From contig NZ_JAQGKZ010000020.1 of assembly GCF_028289855.1 (NCBI RefSeq), positions 1-34,566 of the forward strand: a stretch of 34,566 bases of DNA, read 5' to 3'. Under the pieces are notes generated by a model that was not told the origin of the DNA, made no database searches, and saw only the letters and a program-made list of their open reading frames with translations. The stretch is from Sphingomonas bacterium. GTDB lineage: Bacteria; Pseudomonadota; Alphaproteobacteria; Sphingomonadales; Sphingomonadaceae. Of the stretch, positions 1-7,883 are shown piece after piece. Position 1 is the stretch's first letter. Each line of letters starts with the position of its first letter. Both the position numbers and the translations under genes were made by a program.

Positions 1-384
1 CGCGTCGGGCCGGAACAGCATCCACACGGCAATTGCGTTCAGCACAATCGCCGCGATCGACAATAGGCTCGGCCAGTCCGTCGGTATTTGTCCGCCAGCC
101 AAGCTCATCACGACCCCGATCAATGACAAGCAGAACCACCCGACGACGATCCACTTGGCGACGATATTCGGCATACGTGCGGTGAAGTACCAAAGAGCGA
201 GCGACAGCGTATAGATGAAAACATAGAATACGGGCAGAAACGACGCGCCGAACACTGCCCGTATCTGCTTCACTTCGTCGGTGTTCGCATTGGCACCCCA
301 AGATACCGCGATCGCCGCCACACCGAGCAACACCGACCCCAGATAGCAAAGTTCGAATCGTCGAATCGATACCGGCCGCGTCAT
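1..384 (-). CDS. Small four-helix membrane protein, C-terminus cut by window edge
   Basis: The reading frame is open from an ATG at 384 to the first base of the window, giving 128 residues without a stop. The start is supported by AAGGGG about 5 bases upstream; a second ATG five bases further upstream runs into a stop at once. Four hydrophobic stretches lie near residues 11-30, 47-66, 73-95 and 103-125, joined by short polar loops, so it is an integral inner-membrane protein. No catalytic motif is visible and I do not recognise the family. It resembles the next gene (443-864) in length, helix spacing and in the segment around ALWYFTARMPNIVAKW, which corresponds to ALAFWATRRANRAAVW there, so the two look like tandem paralogues. 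Function unknown. Confidence 0.7.
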   Translation of the reverse strand, partial: MTRPVSIRRFELCYLGSVLLGVAAIAVSWGANANTDEVKQIRAVFGASFLPVFYVFIYTLSLALWYFTARMPNIVAKWIVVGWFCLSLIGVVMSLAGGQIPTDWPSLLSIAAIVLNAIAVWMLFRPDA

Positions 385-442
385 GTCATCCCCTTGACCA
401 TTTACGTTATTGTGTCGGGCAAAGGCACAGATTGTAAAGCCG

Positions 443-864
443 CTATGAAAATTCCTCAGCGATCTCGGCGGCTGTCCGCTCGCCACGCAGCCAACGCCGG
501 GCTGCGCGCGTGAACAACAGGAGCGCAGCGGCGCTATTAAACAGCAGGATGACCAGGGAAATCGACGAAACCGGGCCAAATCTTATCCGCTGAAGCGCGA
601 ACGACACGCCGAAACCCACCGCTAGCAAAGCGACACAGATGCTGAAGAACCACACCGCCGCTCGATTGGCGCGCCGCGTAGCCCAAAACGCCAAGGCTGC
701 CGGCGCAATAATGCCGGCGACGAGTGTTACCAACCCAACGCCGGGCGCGGTCCGCGCATCGACCATGGCAATTCTGACGCCCAAACGGCCGTGCCTGCCC
801 GCATCACCAGCGCGATCAGGACCAACCACTCACACCAGATAATCGCTGCCGGGCGGCGGCTCAT
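443..864 (-). CDS. Four-helix membrane protein, probable frameshift near the N-terminus
   Basis: The stop of nadC (TGA) overlaps an ATG at 864 as ATGA. Translation from there gives MSRRPAAIIWCEWLVLIALV and one good transmembrane helix (residues 6-28), but the frame ends about 45 codons in. From around 770 a different frame carries three further helices (for example LVTLVAGIIAPAALAFWA) down to a TAG at 443. Joined by an indel near 760-790, the two parts would make a protein of about 140 residues with four helices, matching the neighbour at 1-384. A shorter product starting at ATG 766, lacking the first helix, is the alternative reading. Either the gene is a recent pseudogene or the sequence has a one-base error. 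Function unknown. Confidence 0.55.
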
Positions 865-1721
865 GCTGCCTGCACCGCGAAATCCAGCCCGATATCGGCC
901 GCCGGCGCCGACTGGGTAAGTCTGCCTACGCTGACATACGTCACACCGGCCTCCGCAATCGCCCGGATCGTGTCGAGCGTGACGCCGCCCGATGCCTCGG
1001 TCGGCACGCGCCCGCCGACCAGCGTCACCGCGCCGCGCAGGGTCGGCACGTTCATATTGTCGAGCAGCAGGTGCGTCGCGCCAGCCGCCAGCGCGGGTTC
1101 GATCTGGTCGATGCGATCGACCTCGACGATGATCCGCTCAATCCCGGCGTCCTTCGCGCGCTTGACCGCCTCGCTGACCGATCCGGCGACGGCGACGTGA
1201 TTGTCCTTGATCATCGCCGCGTCCCACAACCCCATGCGGTGGTTGGTCGCGCCGCCCATCCGCGTCGCGTATTTTTCGAGCACGCGCAGGCCCGGTATCG
1301 TCTTGCGCGTGTCGAGCAAGGTCGCGCCGGTCCCCGCGATGCGATCGACATAGGCGCGAGTCATCGTCGCGATACCCGACAGATGCTGGACGGTGTTGAG
1401 CGCCGAGCGTTCCGCGGTGAGCAGCGCGCACGCTTTGCCCGCGATCCGCATCAGGTCGGTCCCGGCCGCTGCCCGCGCGCCATCGGCAACGAGCGTCTCG
1501 ATCTCCACCGCCGGATCGAGCGCGCGAAAGAAGGCCTCGGCGATCGGCAACCCCGCCACGACGATCGCATCGCGGCTGTCCATCACGCCGGTGAAGCGCG
1601 CGTCGGCGGGGATGACCGCTGCCGAGGTAATGTCGCCGCCGACCCCCAGATCCTCGGCCAGGGTTGCGGCAACGAACGCGTCGAGATCGAATCCGGGCAG
1701 GTCGAAAGCTGTTTTGGTCAT
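861..1721 (-). CDS. nadC: Nicotinate-nucleotide pyrophosphorylase (carboxylating), NadC
   Basis: Quinolinate phosphoribosyltransferase: converts quinolinate and PRPP to nicotinate mononucleotide with loss of CO2, the entry from de novo quinolinate into NAD synthesis, in the cytosol. The 286-residue length fits the family. Family landmarks are EDLGVGGDITS near the N-terminus, ERSALNTVQHLSGIAT, LLDTRKTIPGLR, ATNHRMGLWDAAMIKDNH, and the C-terminal EASGGVTLDTI and VSVGRLTQSAP segments of the barrel. I chose ATG 1721; an in-frame TTG at 1748 would add nine unlikely residues. Its partner nadA lies 6 kb away on the same strand; nadB is not in the window. The DUF1697 gene starts divergently only 50 bp away. 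The TGA stop overlaps the ATG of the following membrane-protein gene. Confidence 0.96.
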   Translation of the reverse strand: MTKTAFDLPGFDLDAFVAATLAEDLGVGGDITSAAVIPADARFTGVMDSRDAIVVAGLPIAEAFFRALDPAVEIETLVADGARAAAGTDLMRIAGKACALLTAERSALNTVQHLSGIATMTRAYVDRIAGTGATLLDTRKTIPGLRVLEKYATRMGGATNHRMGLWDAAMIKDNHVAVAGSVSEAVKRAKDAGIERIIVEVDRIDQIEPALAAGATHLLLDNMNVPTLRGAVTLVGGRVPTEASGGVTLDTIRAIAEAGVTYVSVGRLTQSAPAADIGLDFAVQAA

Positions 1722-1771
1722 CGGCCGGTCTCTGCCATGATCCGCCAATCGTCACCACGGGGAATCGGCCG

Positions 1772-2287
1772 ATGACCGCCTATGTCGCCCTGCTCCGCGC
1801 CGTGAATGTCGGCGGGACCGGCAAGCTGCCGATGACCGAGCTCGCCGCGATGTGCGAGAAGGCGGGATTCGAACGGGTGAAAACCTATATCGCCAGCGGC
1901 AACGTCGTCTTCACCAGCGCCAAAAGCGAGAAGGCGGTAAAGTCCGCGCTCGAAACGGCGATGGCGGCCTATGCGGGGAAGCCGGTCGGCGTGATGGTGC
2001 GAACCGCGGCGGAGATGGCAGCGGTGGCGAAGGCTAATCCGTTCGCCGATGCACCCGGCAACCGAGTCGTCGCGATCCTGCTCGGCGCCGCGCCAGCGAA
2101 GGACGCGCTCGACCACGCCAGGCACATCGATGGCGAGGAGATGGCGCTGGGCAGGCGCGAAATCTACGTCCGCTACACCGACCACGGCATGGGCCAGTCG
2201 AAGCTCGTCATCCCCGCCGCCAAGGCCGGGACGGCGCGCAACATGAACACCGTCGCCAAGCTGGCGGAGATGGCCGCCGCGCTCTAG
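1772..2287 (+). CDS. DUF1697 family protein
   Basis: A 171-residue cytosolic protein of the DUF1697 family. The N-terminal signature MTAYVALLRAVNVGGTGKLP followed by MTELAAMCEKAGFERVKTYIASGNVVF is characteristic, as is the C-terminal ARNMNTVAKLAEMAA. No biochemical role is established for the family that I can state, and no catalytic residues can be named. The ATG at 1772 has GGGGAA about 9 bases upstream; the frame is open further upstream but that part lies inside nadC. It is divergent from nadC with a 50-bp shared promoter region and is followed after 31 bp by the DUF885 gene on the same strand. Confidence 0.88.
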   Translation: MTAYVALLRAVNVGGTGKLPMTELAAMCEKAGFERVKTYIASGNVVFTSAKSEKAVKSALETAMAAYAGKPVGVMVRTAAEMAAVAKANPFADAPGNRVVAILLGAAPAKDALDHARHIDGEEMALGRREIYVRYTDHGMGQSKLVIPAAKAGTARNMNTVAKLAEMAAAL

Positions 2288-2318
2288 AAGCCTCCCGATA
2301 AAATAGAGGGGATCGATC

Positions 2319-4088
2319 ATGCGCCGCACGTTCATTCTGCTGCTCGCCGCCACGGCCACGCTGGGCGCGACCGTCCCGGCCGCCACACCGGCGGCGGTGA
2401 AGAAGGTCAGCGCCGACGCGCAATTCTCGAGCCTGTCGAAGCGGTACATCGACAGTATCGCACGCTTTCAGCCCGGGTACGGCACGCAACTCGGCGATCA
2501 TCGTTTCGACGACAAGCTCCCCGACATCACCGCGCGCGGGCGCGGCAACCAGATCGCGTTCGATCAGGCGATGCTCGGCAATCTGCGTACACTCGATTTC
2601 AAGGCGCTGAGCCGCGACAATCAAGTCGATTACCTGCTGCTCAAGAATGCGCTCGACTACGATCTGTGGGATCTTACGACACTCAAGAGCTGGTCGTGGA
2701 ACACGCAGAGTTACAACGATGCCGCGGCGGGCGCGCTCTACACGCTGGCGGCCCGCGATTTCGCGCCGTGGCCGCAGCGGCTCAGGGCGGCGACCGCGCG
2801 GATGGAGACGCTGCCTGCGTTCCTGCTCGAAAGCCGGCGCCAATTGATCGCGGCCAAGGTGCCCGCGATCTACGCCACCACCGTTTCCAAACAGAATAGC
2901 GGTATCGCCGAAATCGCCGAGGGCATGCTCGCGCCGCATGCGGGCGAATTGACGGGCGCTGATCGCGCGCGCTTCGACGCTGCGCTCGCTCGGCTCAAGA
3001 CAGCAGTCGCCGACCAGCAGACTTGGCTCGACAAGACTCTCGTTCCGGCCGCCAAGGGCGATTTCCGGCTCGGCGCCAAGCTCTACGACCAGAAGATGAA
3101 GTTCGCGCTGGTCTCCGACATCACGCGCGCCGAATTGAAGGCCAAGGCGACCGCCGCCGCCGCCGCAACCCGCGCCGAGATGTACGCGCTCGCGGGCAAG
3201 GTGCTGCCCAGCCCCCTCCCCGCCAATCCGACCCGCGCGGAGCAGCAAAAGGCGATCGAGGCCGCGCTCGATCTCACCTACGCCAAGCGCCCCGACCGCG
3301 CCGGACTGATGGACGCGGCCAAGGCGACGCTCGCCAGCGCGAGCGATTTCGTCCGCGCGAAGAACCTCGTCACGATGCCCAACGCGCCGGTCAAGATCAT
3401 CACCATGCCCAAGTTCCAGCAGGGCAATGCGGTGGCGTATTGCGACAGCCCCGGCCCGCTCGATAAGGGCCAGGACACATTCTACGCGATCTCCCCCATC
3501 CCCGACGACTGGACCGACGCGCAGGCGACCAGCTTCCTGCGCGAATATAACAGCTACATGATCCACGACCTCAGCATCCACGAGGCGATGCCGGGGCACT
3601 GGCTGCAGATCGACCTGTCGAACCGCGACAAATCGGTACTCCGCGCGGTGCTGTCGTCGGGGCCGTTCGTCGAGGGCTGGGCGGTCTATGCCGAGGGGAT
3701 GATGGCCGATCAGGATTATCTGGGCGGCGATCCGCTGTTCAAGCTGACCGTGCTCAAGATGCGGTTGCGATCGATCACCAACACGTTGCTCGATATCGGC
3801 ATTCAGACCGAGGGAATGACCCGCGACCAGGCGATGGACCTGATGATGAAGGGCGCGTTTCAGCAGGAGCGCGAGGCGGCGGGCAAATGGGTCCGCGCGA
3901 GCCTCTCCTCGACGCAATTGCTCAGCTATTTCTCAGGCTACGAGGAGCATATGGCGATGCGCGAGGAGGCGAAACGTCGCTGGGGCGCGAAGTTCGACCT
4001 CAAGAAATATAACGATGCGGTACTCGCGCACGGGTCGCCGCCCGCGCGGTTCGCGCGAGAGCTGATGTTCGGGCTGCCGATCGAGTAA
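2319..4088 (+). CDS. Exported DUF885 family protein, probable metallopeptidase-like hydrolase
   Basis: A 589-residue protein with a Sec-type signal peptide (MRRTFILLLAATATLGATVPAA) and a DUF885 domain filling the rest. The family metal-site motif HEAMPGH is at H421-E422 to H427, in SIHEAMPGHWLQ, followed by FVEGWAVYAEGMM, which is the second conserved block and carries a Glu. These fit a zinc-dependent hydrolase that acts in the periplasm. DUF885 is related by motif to HExxH peptidases, but substrates are mostly unknown, so I give no specific reaction. The length of about 590 is normal for the family. The start at 2319 has AGAGGGG eight bases upstream. Probably monocistronic or co-transcribed with the DUF1697 gene upstream. 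Confidence 0.9.
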   Translation: MRRTFILLLAATATLGATVPAATPAAVKKVSADAQFSSLSKRYIDSIARFQPGYGTQLGDHRFDDKLPDITARGRGNQIAFDQAMLGNLRTLDFKALSRDNQVDYLLLKNALDYDLWDLTTLKSWSWNTQSYNDAAAGALYTLAARDFAPWPQRLRAATARMETLPAFLLESRRQLIAAKVPAIYATTVSKQNSGIAEIAEGMLAPHAGELTGADRARFDAALARLKTAVADQQTWLDKTLVPAAKGDFRLGAKLYDQKMKFALVSDITRAELKAKATAAAAATRAEMYALAGKVLPSPLPANPTRAEQQKAIEAALDLTYAKRPDRAGLMDAAKATLASASDFVRAKNLVTMPNAPVKIITMPKFQQGNAVAYCDSPGPLDKGQDTFYAISPIPDDWTDAQATSFLREYNSYMIHDLSIHEAMPGHWLQIDLSNRDKSVLRAVLSSGPFVEGWAVYAEGMMADQDYLGGDPLFKLTVLKMRLRSITNTLLDIGIQTEGMTRDQAMDLMMKGAFQQEREAAGKWVRASLSSTQLLSYFSGYEEHMAMREEAKRRWGAKFDLKKYNDAVLAHGSPPARFARELMFGLPIE

Positions 4089-4169
4089 GCAGCCGCCGCG
4101 CTTGATTGCTCGCCTGCCTCTCTTGCTCTAGGTTAATCCCTGCGTCGCCGCGGCGCGGGGGGAACAGCG

Positions 4170-4787
4170 ATGCCAGCCACTTCGTCCTACCGTCCGTGGC
4201 GGACGGCGCTGGGGTTGTTCCTGCCGCTCAGCCTCGGCCTCGGCTTCTTCGTTGCAGGGATCGGCACCACGATGTCGGCGCCGGTCACCAGCTGGGCGGC
4301 CGGCGCGTTCTGTTCGGGCACGGTGATCGACGGATCGGACTATTACACCACGCCGTCGGGCGGGAGCGGCGTGCACCGCCACATCATCTGCGTCACCGGA
4401 GAGGGCAAGAACGAAACGCGCGACGACATCACCTTCGACGGGATCGCGATCGCCTTTCCGCTCTATTCGGCGTTGTTCTTCGTCGGCCTGCTGATCTTCG
4501 CGGCGCCGCGTATGCGCCGCAACGCCGAGGCGCGCCCCGCTTCGTTCGATGTCGGCACTTTTACGACGACCGAAGGCGACGTCCCGCCCGATCTTCAGGG
4601 CGTGATGGGCATGGTCGCGGCAGCCATGCAGCAAGGCAATGTCACGGTTCACAACGTGACGATCGACTCGCAGCCGGACGACACGCCAGCGGCCCGGCTT
4701 GCCGCGCTCAAGCAACTCCACGACGGCGGTCTGATCAGCGACGCCGATTTCGAGGCGAAAAAGGCGGAAATCCTGTCGGGGCTTTAA
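4170..4787 (+). CDS. Membrane protein with C-terminal SHOCT domain
   Basis: A 205-residue protein. One transmembrane helix is near residues 12-32, a roughly 60-residue loop carries two Cys (in FCSGTV and IICVTG), a second helix is near 92-110, then a polar cytoplasmic part ends in a SHOCT domain (ARLAALKQLHDGGLISDADFEAKKAEIL, residues 173-203). SHOCT domains are short C-terminal helical hairpins thought to mediate oligomerisation. With both termini inside, the Cys-containing loop would face the periplasm and could form a disulfide; this is inference. The start is supported by a GGGGGGAA tract upstream. It converges on the VOC gene with only 16 bp between the stops. Function unknown. Confidence 0.82.
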   Translation: MPATSSYRPWRTALGLFLPLSLGLGFFVAGIGTTMSAPVTSWAAGAFCSGTVIDGSDYYTTPSGGSGVHRHIICVTGEGKNETRDDITFDGIAIAFPLYSALFFVGLLIFAAPRMRRNAEARPASFDVGTFTTTEGDVPPDLQGVMGMVAAAMQQGNVTVHNVTIDSQPDDTPAARLAALKQLHDGGLISDADFEAKKAEILSGL

Positions 4788-4803
4788 CCTCGCACCCGTT
4801 TGC

Positions 4804-5193
4804 TCAATACGCCCCTTCTTCCAGCCGCTGCGAAATCCACCAGATGTTGCCTTGCGGGTCGCGCAGCCCGCCTTGGCGGTCGCCATAGGGGCGGTCGCCA
4901 ACCTCCATCAGCTGGACACCGCCCGCCGCGACCGCTTGCGCCATCGCAGCGTCGGCATCGGTGACGTAGATGTAATAGGTCGCCTGGCTGACCGGATTGT
5001 CGCCGGTCGCCTCGCTGACCATCACCGTCGTGTCGTTGAAGCGGATCTGGCCGTTGGCGACGGAGCCGTCAGGATTGTCGTGGACGCCGCTGACCTCTCC
5101 GCCGAGCCCGTCGCGCAGGAAATCGATATAGGCGTGGGCGTCCTTCGCGAAAATGTACGGAAACACCGTCGTGAAGCCCGGCGGAATCTGCAT
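4804..5193 (-). CDS. VOC family protein (PhnB/glyoxalase-like)
   Basis: A 129-residue single-domain vicinal-oxygen-chelate fold protein. The N-terminal GFTTVFPYIFAKDAHAYIDFLRDGLGGEV, the middle ATYYIYVTDADAAMAQAVAAG and the C-terminal YGDRQGGLRDPQGNIWWIS correspond to the two beta-alpha-beta-beta-beta modules. This PhnB-like branch is usually annotated as glyoxalase/bleomycin-resistance-like, but the substrate is not predictable from sequence. The ATG at 5193 has GAGGGAGGA upstream, a strong site, and lies 11 bp after the stop of the GH47 gene, so it is probably co-transcribed with it. An in-frame TTG at 5208 overlaps the GH47 stop and is less likely. Confidence 0.88.
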   Translation of the reverse strand: MQIPPGFTTVFPYIFAKDAHAYIDFLRDGLGGEVSGVHDNPDGSVANGQIRFNDTTVMVSEATGDNPVSQATYYIYVTDADAAMAQAVAAGGVQLMEVGDRPYGDRQGGLRDPQGNIWWISQRLEEGAY

Positions 5194-5204
5194 CGCGTCC
5201 TCCC

Positions 5205-6578
5205 TCAACGTTTGAACCCGAGCAGCACGTTGCCCTCGGTCGACAGGTAATTCCGCTTATAGTCGAACCGCGGCGTGTCGCTGAACAGCAGGTAATAATA
5301 CTTCATCTGCTCCGACCACCAATAGCCCGGACAATGATCGGCCTGGCGCTTGGTCACTACGTCGGCGAGGTCGGTGTAGCCGTATTTGGTGCGGTTCCAG
5401 CGTTTCATGTTGAGATAGTGCGTACGGCCCAGCATCCGCCATTCGTCGCGGCCGTCGAGCAGCCAATGGTTGAAGGCGGCGTCGGCAAGCTCGGGGCGCA
5501 GCGAATTGGTCAAATAGGTCGGCTTGCCCGTCGCATAGTCATAGCCTTCGGGCAGGATGCCGTACTTGGCCTGCACACGTGCCCAGGCGCGCGTATAGGC
5601 GGCGCCGGTCGCCTCCGCCCCGCCCTGCGCGAGCAACCCGCCATAGAAGCTCGCGAGCTCGTCCTGCTCGGTTGACAGCGTCTTGCCGGTTTCGAAATCG
5701 ACGTCGACGAACCACACATGCCCGCCCGCATGCTGCACCTGATGCTGCACGATTGCTGCGGTCAGCGTGTCGTACATCGCCTTGCACCCGGCATCGCCAA
5801 ACAGCTGCCAGCCGTCCCAGCAATATTCATAGAAACTGTCCGACGGCGGGCCGATTGTCGCGCGGCGGCTGAGCCAGTCGCCGGTCCGCACGTCGATCTT
5901 GTCGGCGAGCAGCCCGATTTTGCTGCGCCGCTCGAACATCGCGGTCAGCGCGCGCTTGGCGGCGTCGTAATACTTGCGGTTGCCGGTCAGCTTCGACAGC
6001 GTCCCCAGCTCGGCGATGTGCGTGCCGGTCTCCGCCGGGTTGGTCGCCGGATCGCGCACGGCCTTCGTCCGGAGGTTGATGTAGCGATACGGCATGCCCG
6101 TGGGCGTATCGAACGCCGGGAGCAAACGGTCGGCGAGATCGCGCGCCTTCGCCAGCAACACCGGGTCGCCGCAGGCGTGATGTGCCGACAGCAACCCGCC
6201 GACCAGCCGGATATCGGTCTCGAACACCGACACTTCGCCATCGACGTCGAAGACCGCATTGGCCTTCACCCACGCCAGCGCGTCGGCGAATTCGGCATCG
6301 AGCCCCATCACCCACAACGTGTCCATCGCCTCGATCAGCGACAGCCCGAGGTGGCTGCTCTTGAGCGGAAAGCTCTTGTTACCGCCGCTCACCGGCAGGA
6401 AATCGTCCTTGCCCCAGGCGCGCTCGCGATACTGGCTCCACGCCCACTTCATCTCGGCCTTCACGTCGGCGGCCAGCGCACGCCAGTCGATGCGCGTGGA
6501 TTTCGCCAGCGCCGGACTTGCCGCCAGCGCACCAAGCGCCAGCGCCGTCTCACGCCGGGACAAGGGGAGCTTGTTCAT
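5205..6578 (-). CDS. Bacterial GH47 alpha-1,2-mannosidase, Tat-exported
   Basis: A 457-residue glycoside hydrolase family 47 protein; the family cleaves terminal alpha-1,2-linked mannose with inversion and needs calcium. The N-terminus LSRRETALALGALAASPALA is a twin-arginine signal, so the enzyme should act in the periplasm or outside. GH47 landmarks are EAMDTLWVMGL (83-93), FETDIRLVGGLLSA (E120), SDSFYEYCWDG (D247), LRPEL (E363) and the C-terminal STEG (T447), which matches the calcium-binding Thr near the family's C-terminus. All three catalytic carboxylate positions therefore look kept. ATG 6578 has AGGA upstream; an in-frame ATG at 6587 adds three residues. GH47 is mainly eukaryotic, with a characterised Caulobacter homologue. 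The divergent ppk2 gene lies 74 bp away. Confidence 0.9.
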   Translation of the reverse strand: MNKLPLSRRETALALGALAASPALAKSTRIDWRALAADVKAEMKWAWSQYRERAWGKDDFLPVSGGNKSFPLKSSHLGLSLIEAMDTLWVMGLDAEFADALAWVKANAVFDVDGEVSVFETDIRLVGGLLSAHHACGDPVLLAKARDLADRLLPAFDTPTGMPYRYINLRTKAVRDPATNPAETGTHIAELGTLSKLTGNRKYYDAAKRALTAMFERRSKIGLLADKIDVRTGDWLSRRATIGPPSDSFYEYCWDGWQLFGDAGCKAMYDTLTAAIVQHQVQHAGGHVWFVDVDFETGKTLSTEQDELASFYGGLLAQGGAEATGAAYTRAWARVQAKYGILPEGYDYATGKPTYLTNSLRPELADAAFNHWLLDGRDEWRMLGRTHYLNMKRWNRTKYGYTDLADVVTKRQADHCPGYWWSEQMKYYYLLFSDTPRFDYKRNYLSTEGNVLLGFKR

Positions 6579-6652
6579 GCCATTCATCCTATCGCGCCGG
6601 TTGCCGAGTGCCAGCGAATAGCGGACACTCCCACCCACAAGCGGAGGCGGCG

Positions 6653-7420
6653 ATGGCGAAGAAGAACAAATCGGGTGACATGGACGGCGGCGACGATCTC
6701 CAGCTTGCACTGGTGCAGATGCGGCTTGCGCAGGCGCAGACCGGCGAGCGCTCGGTCATCGTGCTCGAGGGGCGCGATGCGGCGGGCAAGGATGGGACGA
6801 TCAAGGTGCTGACCGAGCACCTCTCGTTACGCTCGACCCGCGTCGTCGCGCTGCCCAAGCCCAGCGATTGCGAGAAATCGCAATGGTATCTGCAACGTTA
6901 CATCGCGCATCTGCCCGCGGCGGGCGAGCTCGTGATCTTCAACCGCAGCTGGTACAACCGGGCAGGCGTAGAGGTGGTCAACGGCTTCTCGACCCCGGCC
7001 GAACAGGCGCAGTTCCTCAAGGACGTGCCGCGGTTCGAGGCGATGCTGGTCGAAAGCGGGATCAAGCTGGTCAAATTGTGGCTCGATATCGACAAGGCCG
7101 AGCAGAAGGAACGCCTCGACGACCGCGCGAGCAACCCGCTCAAGGCGCTCAAACGCTCGCCGCTCGACGCCGTCGCGCAGGACAAATGGGACGATTACAC
7201 CAAGGCGCGGGATACGATGCTGACCGCGACGCACATCGATGTCGCGCCGTGGATCTGCGTGAAGGCGGACCACAAGAAGAAGGCGCACAAGGCGGTGCTG
7301 CGGTATGTGCTCAGGGCGCTGGCGCCAGATGAGGTGGCGAAGACCGTGCCGGAGCCGGATGCGGAAGTGCTTTTTGTGTACGAGAAGGCTGCGTTGAAGG
7401 ACGGGCGGCTGGAGAAGTAA
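6653..7420 (+). CDS. ppk2: Polyphosphate kinase 2 (PPK2 family)
   Basis: A 255-residue single-domain PPK2, a cytosolic enzyme that transfers phosphate between polyphosphate and nucleoside di- or monophosphates. The Walker A motif is GRDAAGKDG (residues 40-48, K46), and the Walker B/lid region is FNRSWYNRAGVE (96-107), followed by the lid helices around KERLDDRASNPLKALKRSP. Many relatives have FDRSWYNRAGVE; here the Asp position is Asn97, which could affect metal binding. The start ATG 6653 has GCGGAGG upstream. Whether it prefers NDP or NMP substrate cannot be told with confidence, although the single-domain SWYNRAGVE pattern is typical of the class that phosphorylates diphosphates. Confidence 0.92.
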   Translation: MAKKNKSGDMDGGDDLQLALVQMRLAQAQTGERSVIVLEGRDAAGKDGTIKVLTEHLSLRSTRVVALPKPSDCEKSQWYLQRYIAHLPAAGELVIFNRSWYNRAGVEVVNGFSTPAEQAQFLKDVPRFEAMLVESGIKLVKLWLDIDKAEQKERLDDRASNPLKALKRSPLDAVAQDKWDDYTKARDTMLTATHIDVAPWICVKADHKKKAHKAVLRYVLRALAPDEVAKTVPEPDAEVLFVYEKAALKDGRLEK

Positions 7421-7861
7421 TAGCTGGGGGCTGCATTTGCCAAGTGCTGGGCCAGAGCGAAATCGCAAGAGAAACGGCTCCGAGAACAAGGCCGATGACG
7501 CCCAATATCAGCGACACCAGACCGAGGCGGGCAGCCACCCTCGGCATCGCGTCAGTGGCGTTCCATGCCCACAAAAATTCATCCCACCAGCTTGCTTTTT
7601 CAAAGAAAAACTCCGCTGTGCCTGATGATGGGACGCCAAGCTTTTCGCGCGATCTAGAATCTAGCCATATCGAGTCTTTGTTGTTTTTTGGTGCCCCTCG
7701 CGCCACAGCCCGCAACCGTTTCGTTCCATGACAAACGATGACAATGCGTCCGCTCTTGGCAAACGGCCGGTGATCAAAGCTGACACGAACTAAATCTTCA
7801 AAAACGTCGTCTAGCTTCGCTTGAAAAATGGTCAGTTGGCTGGGCCAAACGTCTTTGACAT
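7311..7861 (-). pseudogene. Degraded gene: small membrane-anchored protein of unknown family
   Basis: Between the ppk2 and nadA stops is an AT-richer stretch whose minus strand reads like protein: DVWPSQLTIFQAKLDDVFED, then SGRIVIVCHGTK, then EFFFEKASWWDEFLWAW, then one clear transmembrane helix (LGLVSLILGVIGLVLGAVSLAI). The open frame runs from the nadA TAA (7884) to 7311 but holds no ATG or GTG before the helix; only a TTG at 7715. An ATG at 7861 with GGGGGC upstream starts MSKTF in another frame and would join the main frame after one inserted base. The last 110 bases lie antisense inside ppk2 and encode low-complexity residues, so the natural end is probably lost too. A start-codon or frameshift defect plus unusual composition suggests a decaying acquired gene. 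Confidence 0.5.
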
Positions 7862-7883
7862 TGATTGCCCCCGCATAGGTTTT

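Noticed and set aside
1664..1771. Longer N-terminus for the DUF1697 protein
   Set aside because: The extra residues lie inside nadC and the family starts at the MTAYVALLRAVN block with a ribosome site before ATG 1772.
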